Positions 35,802-44,812 are shown, counted from the stretch's first letter. The stretch is DNA of 64,000 nucleotides from Spirosoma spitsbergense DSM 19989 (GCF_000374085.1 NZ_KB893581.1:107623-171622); one strand, 5' to 3'. A program made the numbers and translations. The notes: generated from the sequence alone by a model not told the origin.

Positions 35802-37118
35802 TTACGTAATTACCCAGTTTACCGCCATCACGCCCACTAAACCGGACACAGACACCAGCGTTTCCATAATAGACCAGGTTTTCAGGGTATCAACCATCGA
35901 GAGTTGAAAATACTCGCGGAATAGCCAAAAACCCGTGTCATTAACATGGGAGAACATCATGCTGCCGGCCCCGATACTCAACACCATCAGGTTAGGCTCC
36001 ACCCCAGACGAAGCCAACAGGGGTGCTACGAACCCCGCGGTTGTAATGCCCGATACCGTCGACGACCCCACACATACCCGGATGAGCGCGGCCATGCCCC
36101 AGGCCAGTATATACGGGTGCACCGACGAGTCATTCATCATATCGGCAATGGACTGGTTAACACCCCCATCGGTTAGCACCTGTTTTAAGGCTCCGGCACC
36201 ACCAAAAATCAGGAATAGCATCGCTACATCTTTTACGGAATCGGCCAGGAGGGCTGTAACCTCGGTCATTGTTTTCCGCTGACGCAGGCCTAAGGTGTAG
36301 ATAGCCACCAGCACCGCGATGAACATACTAACGATGGGTTCACCCAAAAACAGGATGAGTTGCTGACCCGCGGAGCCATTGGGCAAAAAGGGGCTGATTA
36401 GCGTGCTGAGACCAATGAGCAGAATAGGCAGCAGAACAGTCAGGAAACTAACACTGCTGGAAGGCATTTCTTCGGCTTTCAGATCGGGGGAGATGAAAGC
36501 CGGGTTGGGCAGAGTGGTATAGCGCTTCAGCGTAGACCCGAACAGGGCACCCGAAACCAGAATGGCTGGTATGGAAACGATGATGCCGTAAAAAAGCGTC
36601 AGTCCCATGTTAGCGTCAAACTGCTTCAAAATAGCCAGCGGAGCGGGATGCGGGGGCAAATATCCCTGCGTAACCGACAGCGAGGCCAGCATGGGTAACG
36701 CAATATACAACGCCGGTAATTTGTACCGGTGCGCCACCGTAATGACCAGTGGAGACAGTAGCATAAACCCCACCGAGTAGAAAAGGGGCAAACCCACAAT
36801 GAATCCCGTTATCATGAACGCCCAGCGGGCGCGGGGGGTACCCACCAGTTCCATCATGTTAACCGCAATGCGCTGGGCAGCGCCACTCTGGGCAACCAGT
36901 TTCCCCAGCATAGCGCCCAGCGCAATAATGGCCGTAATAGACCCCAGCGTACTGCCAATGCCTTTCTGAATAGCATCAACAATAACCAGCGGCTTTAATC
37001 CCAGGGCCAGACCAACACCGAGTGAAACGGCCATGAACGCCAGGAACGCGTGCAGGCGCACCACCGAAATCAGTAAAATCAGGGCCAGAATTCCAAGAAG
37101 TGTAATGGTTAAAGGCAT
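35802..37118 (-). CDS. GntP-family permease (gluconate:H+ symporter type)
   Basis: The protein has 438 residues and about 12 membrane helices. Hallmarks are FLAFMAVSLGVGLALGL, GKLVAQSGAAQRIA, GLPLFYSVGFMLLSPLVI, the conserved HPAPLAI segment and the C-terminal GSSTVSGITTAGFVAPLL with HVNDTGFWLF. The family imports gluconate and related hydroxy acids with protons. Here it lies between a DUF885 peptidase-like gene and ggt, so another acidic substrate is possible. No gluconate kinase is nearby, and the GMC dehydrogenase cluster is about 4 kb away. Confidence 0.9.
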   Translation of the reverse strand: MPLTITLLGILALILLISVVRLHAFLAFMAVSLGVGLALGLKPLVIVDAIQKGIGSTLGSITAIIALGAMLGKLVAQSGAAQRIAVNMMELVGTPRARWAFMITGFIVGLPLFYSVGFMLLSPLVITVAHRYKLPALYIALPMLASLSVTQGYLPPHPAPLAILKQFDANMGLTLFYGIIVSIPAILVSGALFGSTLKRYTTLPNPAFISPDLKAEEMPSSSVSFLTVLLPILLIGLSTLISPFLPNGSAGQQLILFLGEPIVSMFIAVLVAIYTLGLRQRKTMTEVTALLADSVKDVAMLFLIFGGAGALKQVLTDGGVNQSIADMMNDSSVHPYILAWGMAALIRVCVGSSTVSGITTAGFVAPLLASSGVEPNLMVLSIGAGSMMFSHVNDTGFWLFREYFQLSMVDTLKTWSIMETLVSVSGLVGVMAVNWVIT

Positions 37119-37143
37119 GAAAATGAGGTGTCGATTCGGGACG

Positions 37144-38913
37144 TTAACTTTTTTTACCAGTTGCCAGTTGGCTGCTTATCCAGGCATCCAGTTTAGCATC
37201 GAAGATTTGTAACGGCATAGCACCATCTTTCAACACTTCATCATGAAAAGCCCGAATGTCGAACTGCTTACCCAGTTTTTTCTCCGCTTTCCGGCGAATT
37301 TCCGAGATTTTCAATTGACCAATTTTATAGGAAACCGCCTGACCGGGCATGGCAATGTACCGTTCTATTTCCTGAATCGCAGCTGCTTCGGTTGTTGGTT
37401 CATTATCCAGGCTGTAGGCAATGGCCTGTTCGCGGGTCCATCCTTTGTGGTGCATTCCCGTATCGACTACCAGCCGGATGGCCCGGTGCATTTCACCCTG
37501 ATAAAAACCCAACATCTCAAATGGGTCGTTATAAAGACCGAGTTCCTTCCCTAACCGCTCGGCATACAAACCCCAGCCTTCTACATAGGCACCGTAGCGG
37601 CCAATCTTTTGAAGACCGGGAACGGCTTCGTTTTCGGTTTGCAACGAAATCTGGTAGTGGTGCCCGGGAATGGCTTCGTGCAGAAAGAGGTCTTCCATGC
37701 GCCAGTAGCTGTATTTCGTTGCATCGAGCACGGGGAAGTAAAAAACGCCGGGTCGTGAGCCATCGGGCGTGCCACCCATGTAATGCGCTGCCGAGGTAGC
37801 CGCCCGGTATTTTTCAATCGGCCGTATCTCGAAGGCCGTTTTGGGTACCCTATTGAATAACTTCGGCAGGTTAGGCTTCATGGTAGCATAAACCGTCTGA
37901 TAGCGGGCTACTACATCCTCTTCGGTCTGAAAAGGCAGAAACTTGGGGTCAGTGGCGACGTACTTGAAGAAGGCGTTCAGATCGCCGGTAAAACCAACCT
38001 GTTGTTTAATCGCGTCCATTTCCTGCCGGATACGTTTCACTTCGCTCAATCCCAGGGCATGTATTTCATCGGGCGTGAGGTTGGTAGTGGTCCAGGTTTT
38101 AACCAGGTATGCGTATTGTTCTTTCCCATTGGGTACGGCCGAAATCGCCACCGTTTTACGGCAGTTCGGCAGGTAGTCGTTCTGAATAAACGTATGCAGT
38201 TTTTTGTAAGTCGGGATAATTTTTTGCTGAATAGCCGCCGTATAAGCCGCCGTCAGGCGTTGTTTTTCGGCCGGCGAAAAACTGGCGGGCAGATTTTTGA
38301 TTGGGGTATAAAACAGGCTTTTCGTCACATCATCCACCAGCATTACCTTAATCTGGGGCAACACCTTTTCCATAACCACTACCGGTTGCACATAATTTAG
38401 CGCCATGCCTTTCTGCATATTCGTGATGGCCGTATCCGCCCAGGCCTTAAATCCATCCATTCGCTTCAGAAAATCGTCGTAATCCTTTACCGTCCTGAAG
38501 GGGTGCACGCTGCTGCCCGCCCCCATCTGCGAAAACTGAATCCGAAAGTCGCTCATCTGGCTAACGGGCGTGAGGTACGTCGGGAAGTTGAACCCTTCCA
38601 GATTCTTCTGCAGGTCATACCGGAAAATCTGATAGCTGAGCTTATCCCGTGCTGAAAGCTGGTTTTCCGGATATCGCTTTAGTGAATCCAGGTATTGCGT
38701 GTACAGTTGTTTCATGGCATCCCGATAAGGCTGACTAACTGGATTTTCGAGTTGGTCGTTGTAGCGATAATCACCCTTACTGGAGGCAACGGTAGGGTTC
38801 AGCGCCAGAAACTTCTCGTAATAAGAATCCAGCATCCTGCTAAAGCCTGGATTTGTCTGCCCAAGGGAAAGCTTTGCCGTAACCAGCAAAAGAAAAAGAA
38901 AAAAATAGCGCAT
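37144..38913 (-). CDS. DUF885 family exported protein, metallopeptidase-like
   Basis: The protein has 589 residues from MRYFFLFLLLVTAKLSLGQ at 38913. The frame extends 13 residues further, but that would spoil the signal peptide. The DUF885 core has the zinc-type motif HEAIPGHHYQ, preceded by the GVFYFPVLD strand and followed by EGWGLYAERL and RAIRLVVDTGMHHKGWTREQAIAY. The HE-x3-GHH pattern suggests a metallopeptidase. It heads a likely operon with the GntP-type permease and gamma-glutamyltransferase. Confidence 0.9.
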   Translation of the reverse strand: MRYFFLFLLLVTAKLSLGQTNPGFSRMLDSYYEKFLALNPTVASSKGDYRYNDQLENPVSQPYRDAMKQLYTQYLDSLKRYPENQLSARDKLSYQIFRYDLQKNLEGFNFPTYLTPVSQMSDFRIQFSQMGAGSSVHPFRTVKDYDDFLKRMDGFKAWADTAITNMQKGMALNYVQPVVVMEKVLPQIKVMLVDDVTKSLFYTPIKNLPASFSPAEKQRLTAAYTAAIQQKIIPTYKKLHTFIQNDYLPNCRKTVAISAVPNGKEQYAYLVKTWTTTNLTPDEIHALGLSEVKRIRQEMDAIKQQVGFTGDLNAFFKYVATDPKFLPFQTEEDVVARYQTVYATMKPNLPKLFNRVPKTAFEIRPIEKYRAATSAAHYMGGTPDGSRPGVFYFPVLDATKYSYWRMEDLFLHEAIPGHHYQISLQTENEAVPGLQKIGRYGAYVEGWGLYAERLGKELGLYNDPFEMLGFYQGEMHRAIRLVVDTGMHHKGWTREQAIAYSLDNEPTTEAAAIQEIERYIAMPGQAVSYKIGQLKISEIRRKAEKKLGKQFDIRAFHDEVLKDGAMPLQIFDAKLDAWISSQLATGKKS

Positions 38914-39276
38914 TGTGAAGGGTAGTTTGTAGCTGCGAAAATACGGGAGCAATCTATTGAATAATAATTGATTGCAGACAAGGGGACGGCTGGAGGAGCG
39001 ACTAATCTCACATTATTTTTTAGCGATTTTCCGCATTTGTAACGAAGTGCCTATACGAGTGTAGTTAGCCTTTTTAAGTCATGATTAAGTTGGGATGGGG
39101 CAGTTATTACCAATTTTTACTTCCGGAACAAGACGAAATCCAAATTTCATTTCTTTGTAATTTTTTAGTTTAAAGTAGAAAAAACCTACTATATAAATAG
39201 TTATAGATACAAATGATTATTTTTTGTAATATTTGAATAAGATTCTTGTTAGAAAAGACTAAATACATTTATAGTT
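38914..39276. other. AT-rich divergent intergenic region
   Basis: This 363-bp gap separates the DUF885 operon from a small plus-strand gene. It is clearly AT-richer than its surroundings and contains no open frame of note. Short inverted words occur (GCAATC at about 38949 and GATTGC at about 38970), but no convincing terminator, RNA gene or exact promoter box was found. Confidence 0.5.
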
Positions 39277-39651
39277 ATGAACAATATCAATCAACTTCTT
39301 TATTTCGTATCGCAGTCGTACCGTCAGGTTCAGCTTTCCGTTGATAAGGGCCTGCAAAATTACCCCTACAGTGAATTCTCTACTCAGTTTGCCCGGTTGC
39401 TGAATGCTTCGGGTGATGAAGCCTATGCCCGGCAACTTACGATAGAATTAGTGGAAGAAACGGCTCGGTACAAACAAACTACCGATTACCTGCGGCAGGA
39501 AATGGCTTTTGAAACACAGGCGTCAACGCTGGGCGATTGGGCTATGGCACTCGAACTTGATACCGCAGGCCTCACAGATAGCGACTTGTATGCCCGGCGT
39601 ACGAACCGCCACACCAACCACACCGACCACTTTGCAGAGGAATGGGCTTAA
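39277..39651 (+). CDS. Hypothetical protein, 124 residues
   Basis: Not recognised. The product is acidic to neutral, soluble and predicted mostly helical (MNNINQLLYFVSQSYRQVQLSVDKGLQ, then FSTQFARLL and a long ELVEETARYKQTTDYLRQEM helix). The C terminus is His/Thr-rich (RRTNRHTNHTDHF). It has no signal peptide or membrane segment. Its codon use and clean start suggest a real gene. It ends 2 bp before the converging GH5 gene. Confidence 0.55.
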   Translation: MNNINQLLYFVSQSYRQVQLSVDKGLQNYPYSEFSTQFARLLNASGDEAYARQLTIELVEETARYKQTTDYLRQEMAFETQASTLGDWAMALELDTAGLTDSDLYARRTNRHTNHTDHFAEEWA

Positions 39652-39653
39652 TG

Positions 39654-40802
39654 TCACACTTTCCGGAGTAAATCCAGCAGTTTACGGTCCAGTTTATGGC
39701 CGTACCAGTCTTCGTACGCTACATCGGTACGACCGGAATCCAGGATACCAAACGAGCCGACAAACTCCCAGAGGGCAAAGCCAATCCCGTTGCTTGACAG
39801 AATGTCGAGAACATCGCCAAACCAGGCCAGGAAAACATCGTGGGGTGTTTTGTTCCAGCAACCACATTCGCCACAATGCACGCCAACGCCTTTGTTGACC
39901 AGGTCAATCCAGGGTTGATAGAAGGTATCAAGCATGGCGCGACTCAGGTATTTGTCCCCCACCTGCCCCGGCCATTTGGGTTCGGGTAAGTGTTCCGGGT
40001 CTTTGTTAGCCCAGGGTGCCTTGTAATGGGATATGATGCCCGGCGTATAACCCCGGCAACTCTGCCCAATATCGAGGTCGGTGATTTCGGGAATGACCGA
40101 GCTGCCGGTATTATTGCCGTCGGCTATAATCAGGTGGTTCGGGTTTTCTTTGCGAATGGCCTCGAAAGCCGCTTTTGCCACTTTCCGATATATCTCTCCC
40201 GGCACCGTACTCCGTGCCGAATGCTGGTCGTTCATGTCGGCCCGCATACTGGGCTCATTCAACAGATCGAAGCTGATTTTCCGGGGCGATACGTTCCTGT
40301 AGCGTTTGGCCCACATAGCCCAGTGAAAACAGAATGCGTCCAGCGCAGCCTGATCGGTCCAGAGGTTGTAGGGTTCATGAAAGCCCGCGTTGACACAGTA
40401 GCCCGGTGCCCGGTGCAGATTAAGGCTAACGTGCAGGTTGTACTTGTGTGCCATCGCCACCAGTGCGTCGATCCGGTCAACGGCCTGCGGGTCAATCTGG
40501 TATATTTCTTCGGGGGTGATGTGACGGCTACGGTCGAATGTCAGATAGGCAGGGTAGGCCATCGGGAGCCGGACAAAATCGAAGCCCCAGTCCTGCATCC
40601 ATTTGAAGTAATCCTCCTGCGTAGCCGGACGGCTATTGGCCGGGTCGGGCGAGAAGAAATCCAGCATGTTGAATCCCTTCCATTTCGGCAGCTTATTTTT
40701 AGTCAACACAGTTGGTTTTGCAGTGGCTAAAAGCTCCGGTCCGGTTGTACTCAAGGCCGCGGTGAGTAGGCTGGTGTTCTGAATAAACGTCCTTCGTTGC
40801 AT
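39654..40802 (-). CDS. Glycoside hydrolase family 5 (cellulase-like), exported
   Basis: The protein has 382 residues from MQRRTFIQNTSLLTAALS at 40802, a twin-arginine-type signal. The TIM barrel carries RLP in strand 3 (FDFVRLPMAYP), VSLNLHRAPGYC, the acid/base E183 in FDLLNEP and the nucleophile E312 in GVHCGECG. Aromatic WEF near the C terminus lines the site. GH5 enzymes cleave beta-1,4 glucans, mannans and related glycosides, and the subfamily cannot be set here. It is divergent from a sugar-dehydrogenase operon and shares with it an inverted-repeat region (40863-40903), so joint control is plausible. Confidence 0.9.
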   Translation of the reverse strand: MQRRTFIQNTSLLTAALSTTGPELLATAKPTVLTKNKLPKWKGFNMLDFFSPDPANSRPATQEDYFKWMQDWGFDFVRLPMAYPAYLTFDRSRHITPEEIYQIDPQAVDRIDALVAMAHKYNLHVSLNLHRAPGYCVNAGFHEPYNLWTDQAALDAFCFHWAMWAKRYRNVSPRKISFDLLNEPSMRADMNDQHSARSTVPGEIYRKVAKAAFEAIRKENPNHLIIADGNNTGSSVIPEITDLDIGQSCRGYTPGIISHYKAPWANKDPEHLPEPKWPGQVGDKYLSRAMLDTFYQPWIDLVNKGVGVHCGECGCWNKTPHDVFLAWFGDVLDILSSNGIGFALWEFVGSFGILDSGRTDVAYEDWYGHKLDRKLLDLLRKV

Positions 40803-40862
40803 ACCCAAAAGAGTGTTAAAAGGTAGCAATCTACTTCTGAGTCAAGGCATCTCGCCGAAAAG

Positions 40863-40903
40863 TAGGGATAACCCTGAATATAAACACCTTAGGGTTATCC
40901 CTA
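40863..40903. promoter_or_regulatory. Inverted pair of TAGGGATAACCCT sites between GH5 and dehydrogenase genes
   Basis: TAGGGATAACCCT (40863-40875) and AGGGTTATCCCTA (40891-40903) are exact complements with a 15-nt spacer. Each half is itself almost palindromic (AGGG-wTAw-CCCT), so the region can be read as two operator copies as well as a hairpin. It lies in the 126-bp divergent gap, 26 bp before the gamma-subunit start. Confidence 0.5.
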
Positions 40904-40928
40904 AGTAAAAAGCCCCTGATTCTGTCTT

Positions 40929-41516
40929 ATGACACGAACTACTGCTTCAGCTAAAATTATGCAAAGACGGGGAGCCATTAAATACCTGACCCTGACCGCG
41001 GGCACTCTCTTTGTGGCGCCGGCCTGGGCTACCGCCTGGACCAAAGCGTCGGTCGGGGCTAAAACCGCGTACCTGTCAGCTGCTGCGGGCGACCTGCTGG
41101 CCGATGTGGTCGACACGATTATTCCGGTAACGGATACGCCGGGGGCCAAAGAACTGGGTGTTCCAGGTTTTGTGCAGCGGATGCTGACCGACTGCTACGA
41201 AAAAGAGGTGCAGGACAAGGTCAAAAACGGGCTGGAAAGGGTAGATGCCCTGGCAACGGAGAGCTACGGAAAACCCTTTGCCCGGGCCGACGCAACCCAG
41301 CGACTGGCCCTGTTGACCCGGCTTGCCAGCAGCACCGACACCGATGAAAAGGAATTTCTGGCGTTGGTGAAAAATCTCACCATTCAAGGGTACACCACCT
41401 CGGAGTATGTGATGACTACTTTTTACCACTACGTTATGGCACCCGGTCATTATTACGGGTGTGTACCGGTGCCGTCGGCGGTATCATCAGCGAAGGAAAT
41501 GAACAATAAACGATAG
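40929..41516 (+). CDS. Gluconate 2-dehydrogenase subunit 3-like (gamma subunit of a GMC dehydrogenase)
   Basis: The protein has 195 residues. The twin-arginine signal QRRGAIKYLTLTAGTLFVAPAWA begins at about residue 12, and ATG at 40959 is an alternative start. The mature part has ADVVDTIIPVTDTPGAKELGVPGFVQRML, the usual core of the Gluconate_2-dh3 family. In characterised systems this subunit is a Tat hitch-hiker partner that carries the cofactor-loaded GMC subunit to the periplasm. The GMC gene follows 39 bp downstream, matching that arrangement. Confidence 0.9.
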   Translation: MTRTTASAKIMQRRGAIKYLTLTAGTLFVAPAWATAWTKASVGAKTAYLSAAAGDLLADVVDTIIPVTDTPGAKELGVPGFVQRMLTDCYEKEVQDKVKNGLERVDALATESYGKPFARADATQRLALLTRLASSTDTDEKEFLALVKNLTIQGYTTSEYVMTTFYHYVMAPGHYYGCVPVPSAVSSAKEMNNKR

Positions 41517-41555
41517 TCTGATGGCGAAAACGTCTTATTTTATCCTATAAAAAAA

Positions 41556-43262
41556 ATGGCTAACCTGAACATAGACGCTGTAAAGGCAATGACCTACGAT
41601 GCCATCGTTATCGGGTCGGGCATAAGTGGTGGATGGGCTGCGAAAGAACTGTGTGAAAAAGGGCTGAAGACGCTGGTGCTGGAGCGCGGGCGGGATGTTA
41701 AACACGTAACGGATTACCCTACTGCCAACCTGAACCCGTGGGATTTTCCGCACCGGGGGCAGGTGCCGCTGGCCCTTCGGGCGGAGTATGGCAAAAGCCG
41801 TTCATTTATGCGGGAAGAAACCCTGCAATGGGCTATAAAAGAAGGCGAACAACCCTTCGTTCAGGAGAAGCCCTTTACCTGGACCCGTGGGTACCACGTT
41901 GGCGGCAAGTCACTCCTGTGGGCGCGGCAAACCCAGCGGTGGAGCGATTTTGATTTCGATGGACCCGCCCGAGACGGCTTTGCTGTCGACTGGCCCATCC
42001 GCTACGCCGACATTGCCCCCTGGTACAGTTACGTAGAAAAATTTGCGGGTATTTCGGGGAATAAAGATGGCTTGCCGCAACTACCGGATGGAGAATTCCT
42101 GCCCCCCTTTGAGTTGAACTGCGTAGAAGACCATCTGAAAGGCGTACTGGCGAAAAACTACCAAGACCGGCACGTAGTACAGGGGCGGTGCGCCCACCTG
42201 ACCAAGCCGCAGCCTATTCACTACCAGCAGGGCCGGGCGCAGTGTATGAACCGTACCCTTTGTGTGCGCGGGTGTCCGTTGGGTGGGTATTTCAGCAGCA
42301 ACGCGTCCACGCTTCCCTGGGCCGAAAAGACCGGCAAGATGACCCTGCGCCCCCATTCGGTGGTGCATTCGATTATCTACGACGAACAGAAAGGGAAGGC
42401 TTCCGGCGTTCGGGTGGTGGATACCAACACCAAACAGATGATGGAGTTTTACGCCAACACCATCTTTGTGAACGGCTCCGCCCTCAACAGCAACCTGATT
42501 CTGCTGAACTCCATTTCCAGCCGTTTTCCGAATGGACTGGGCAATGATAATGGCCTGCTGGGTAAATTTATTGCCTGGCACAACTACCGGGGGCACGTAT
42601 CGGCGCAGTACGACGGCTTCTCCGATAAAACCACCGATGGCCGAAACCCCAGTAACGGCTACATGCCCCGCTTCCGAAACCTCCACCGGCAGGAAACAGA
42701 CTTCCTGCGCGGCTATGCCGCCGGGATTGGGGCGGGCCGGGGAAGCTCCCAAAACCGCGATGGCCTGGGTGCCGACCTGAAAGCCAGTCTACTAAACCCA
42801 CAGATTGGCCCCTGGCACGTCAGTTCGTGGATGATGGGCGAAACCGTTCCTACCGAGAAAAACCACGTTCGGCTGGATACTACCCAAAAAGACCCTTACG
42901 GGATTCCGCTGCTGGTTACCTCGGCAGACTGGACGGAGAACGATGATAAAATGGTGAAGGATTATATGGAGCAGTTCACTGAGATGTTTACCCTGGCGGG
43001 CTTCCAGAACGTCAAAGCCTCCGACAGTCATTCAAATCCGGGAGCCGATATTCACGAAATGGGTGGTGTACGCATGGGAAAAGACCCCAAAACATCCATC
43101 CTTAACCAGTGGAACCAGGTGCATCAGTGTAAGAACGTGTTTGTTACGGATGGTGCGTGCATGACCTCGACGGGGACCCAAAACCCTTCGCTAACGTACA
43201 TGGCACTCACCGCCCGGGCCGCCAGCTATGCCGTTGACGAATTAAAAAAGAAAAACCGATAA
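41556..43262 (+). CDS. GMC-family FAD-dependent sugar/alcohol dehydrogenase, catalytic subunit
   Basis: The protein has 568 residues. The N-terminal FAD motif is YDAIVIGSGISGGWAAKEL with the acidic end of strand 2 in TLVLERGRD. A second flavin segment is YHVGGKSLLWARQTQRW, and a Cys-containing loop is NRTLCVRGCPLGGYFSSNAST. The C-terminal GMC block has SHSNPGADIHEMGGVRMG and TDGACMTSTGTQNPSLTYMAL. It lacks its own export signal, so it probably travels with the Tat subunit encoded just upstream. The organisation recalls gluconate 2-dehydrogenase and glucoside 3-dehydrogenase. No cytochrome c subunit is present here. Confidence 0.92.
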   Translation: MANLNIDAVKAMTYDAIVIGSGISGGWAAKELCEKGLKTLVLERGRDVKHVTDYPTANLNPWDFPHRGQVPLALRAEYGKSRSFMREETLQWAIKEGEQPFVQEKPFTWTRGYHVGGKSLLWARQTQRWSDFDFDGPARDGFAVDWPIRYADIAPWYSYVEKFAGISGNKDGLPQLPDGEFLPPFELNCVEDHLKGVLAKNYQDRHVVQGRCAHLTKPQPIHYQQGRAQCMNRTLCVRGCPLGGYFSSNASTLPWAEKTGKMTLRPHSVVHSIIYDEQKGKASGVRVVDTNTKQMMEFYANTIFVNGSALNSNLILLNSISSRFPNGLGNDNGLLGKFIAWHNYRGHVSAQYDGFSDKTTDGRNPSNGYMPRFRNLHRQETDFLRGYAAGIGAGRGSSQNRDGLGADLKASLLNPQIGPWHVSSWMMGETVPTEKNHVRLDTTQKDPYGIPLLVTSADWTENDDKMVKDYMEQFTEMFTLAGFQNVKASDSHSNPGADIHEMGGVRMGKDPKTSILNQWNQVHQCKNVFVTDGACMTSTGTQNPSLTYMALTARAASYAVDELKKKNR

Positions 43263-43264
43263 TC

Positions 43265-44128
43265 ATGAAAAAAATCTTTTTTCCAGTCTGTCTGGCCCTT
43301 GCCGCCGGACTTAGCCTGACCGACAGCGTTGCCCAGAAAGGTAAGCCGCTCTACACTTTCCCGGTTGGCGTTGAATCATACACCTACCGGGCCAGTTTCC
43401 CCAAAGATGTGATTGCCACGCTGGATACGATCAAAGCCCTTGGCATTACCGACATGGAAGCGGGTGCGCCCAAAGGAATGACAGAAGCCGAATTTAAAAA
43501 ACTGTGCGATGAGCGGGGTATCACCATTTCGTCGACGGGTGCTGGTTATGAGCAGATTGTGAAAGACCCGATGGCCGTTGTCAACAAGGCAAAAGCATTA
43601 GGCTCTTCCTTTGTGATGGTCGCCTGGATTCCGCATCAGAAAGCGAACTTCAACCTGGAAAACGCGAAAAAAGCTGTTGCCGATTTCAACCAGGTGGGCA
43701 AAGTGCTGAAGGAAAACGGCCTTACGTTTTGCTACCACGACCACGGCTATGAATTTCATCCCTACGAAGACGGTACCTTGTTCGATTATATCGTCAAAAA
43801 TACCAACCCGGAATATGTTTCCTTCGAGATGGACATTTTGTGGACGCAACACGGCGGGGGTGACCCGGTTGCCTTGCTGAAAAAGTACGGTAGCCGCTTC
43901 AAACTACTTCACCTGAAAGACCTCAGAAAAGGCGTAAAAGGCGATTTGACCGGTGGAACACCACCCGAAAACGACGTAACCCTTGGTGATGGTCAGGTCA
44001 ATATTCCAGAAATTATACGCCTGGCGAAAAAAGCCGGTGTCAAGCATTATTACATTGAGGATGAAAGTAATAAAGAGTACGAGCAAATGCCCAAAAGCAT
44101 TGCGTACATCAAAAGTCTGAAGCAGTAG
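43265..44128 (+). CDS. Sugar phosphate isomerase/epimerase-like TIM barrel protein, exported
   Basis: The protein has 287 residues with a signal peptide (MKKIFFPVCLALAAGLSLTDSVAQ). It is a xylose-isomerase-like TIM barrel with VESYTYRASFPKD, then TFCYHDHGYEFHP, SFEMDILWTQHGG, FKLLHLKDLRKG and HYYIEDES, which carry the metal-binding His/Glu/Asp set. It starts two bases after the GMC gene stop, so it is in the same operon. In Bacteroidota, this trio is associated with oxidation of sugars or glycosides to keto forms, with the TIM barrel acting on the keto product. That role is inferred. A hairpin terminator follows. Confidence 0.9.
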   Translation: MKKIFFPVCLALAAGLSLTDSVAQKGKPLYTFPVGVESYTYRASFPKDVIATLDTIKALGITDMEAGAPKGMTEAEFKKLCDERGITISSTGAGYEQIVKDPMAVVNKAKALGSSFVMVAWIPHQKANFNLENAKKAVADFNQVGKVLKENGLTFCYHDHGYEFHPYEDGTLFDYIVKNTNPEYVSFEMDILWTQHGGGDPVALLKKYGSRFKLLHLKDLRKGVKGDLTGGTPPENDVTLGDGQVNIPEIIRLAKKAGVKHYYIEDESNKEYEQMPKSIAYIKSLKQ

Positions 44129-44150
44129 AAAGGCTTAGGTTGTTTTCCTT

Positions 44151-44183
44151 TTGTGGTGGCAGATTAGGAATCTGCCACCACAA
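44151..44183 (+). terminator. Hairpin terminator of the dehydrogenase operon
   Basis: TTGTGGTGGCAGATT (44151-44165) and AATCTGCCACCACAA (44169-44183) are exact complements with a 3-nt loop, followed by CTATTTTG. It starts 22 bp after the TIM-barrel gene stop. The T run is short. Confidence 0.65.
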
Positions 44184-44211
44184 CTATTTTGTGACAAGAA
44201 AGCCCTGAGCG

Positions 44212-44747
44212 ATGAAGTATCTGATTGGTCTGGCAACGGTAGTCAGTATGGCTACCCGCTTTATGGCCTCCTCTACCCGATACAAATTGGGCCGAATATA
44301 ATGGCGACGGAAACCGAAGCCACTACTCCCCACTCGACCAGGTCAGCGCCGAAAACGTTCGCCCTCGTTTTCGCACCTGCCCAATGCAGAACGCGAAGCC
44401 ATCGTTGATTTCCTGTTCAATAAAAATGGAGCGTCAACAACGGTCAGTGTTCGAAAGGGAATAATTCCGTGTCAGCACACAGGCTATAACCGCTGGGACG
44501 ACCGCACTGGTTATCCGGTCAGCGCACCGCCCTGGGGCACCTTCACCGCCATTGATCTGAACACAGGCGAACACCGCTGGTGCCATTAGGCGAATACCCT
44601 GAACTAACCGCTAAAGGCATCCCCCAACCGGAACCGACAATTATGGCGGCCCGCTGATGACCGGAACGGGACTGATTTTCATTGCTGCCACCAAAGACAC
44701 TCCAAACCAAATCGGGGGGCAAATACGTCGCTTTTGCCCTAAACTGA
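44212..44747 (+). pseudogene. Decayed PQQ-dependent (quinoprotein) dehydrogenase
   Basis: Pieces of one quinoprotein glucose-dehydrogenase-type gene remain in order but in different frames. From ATG at 44212 a signal-like start (MKYLIGLATVVSMATRFM) runs to a stop. The next frame gives WAEYNGDGNRSHYSPLDQVS, the family N terminus. From about 44374 a third frame gives LPNAEREAIVDFLF and then TGYNRWDDRTGYPVSAPPWG with AIDLNTGEHRW. Another frame gives VPLGEYPELTAKGIPQ, then NYGGPLMTGTGLIFIAATKD, and finally GGKYVAFALN and a stop at 44747. The intact family is far longer, so most of the beta-propeller has been deleted. It lies beside a GMC sugar dehydrogenase operon, so it may be a lost alternative sugar oxidation route. 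Confidence 0.85.
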
Positions 44748-44812
44748 TAACAATCTCCAATTCCCGATGGTTGTAGTAGAGTAAGTAATTTGATATATAA
44801 CTCAACGAGACC

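Noticed and set aside
42081..42752. Minus-strand open frame of 223 codons inside the GMC dehydrogenase gene
   Set aside because: The plus strand carries conserved GMC motifs throughout. The antisense protein is low-complexity Gly/Val-rich with no family features.
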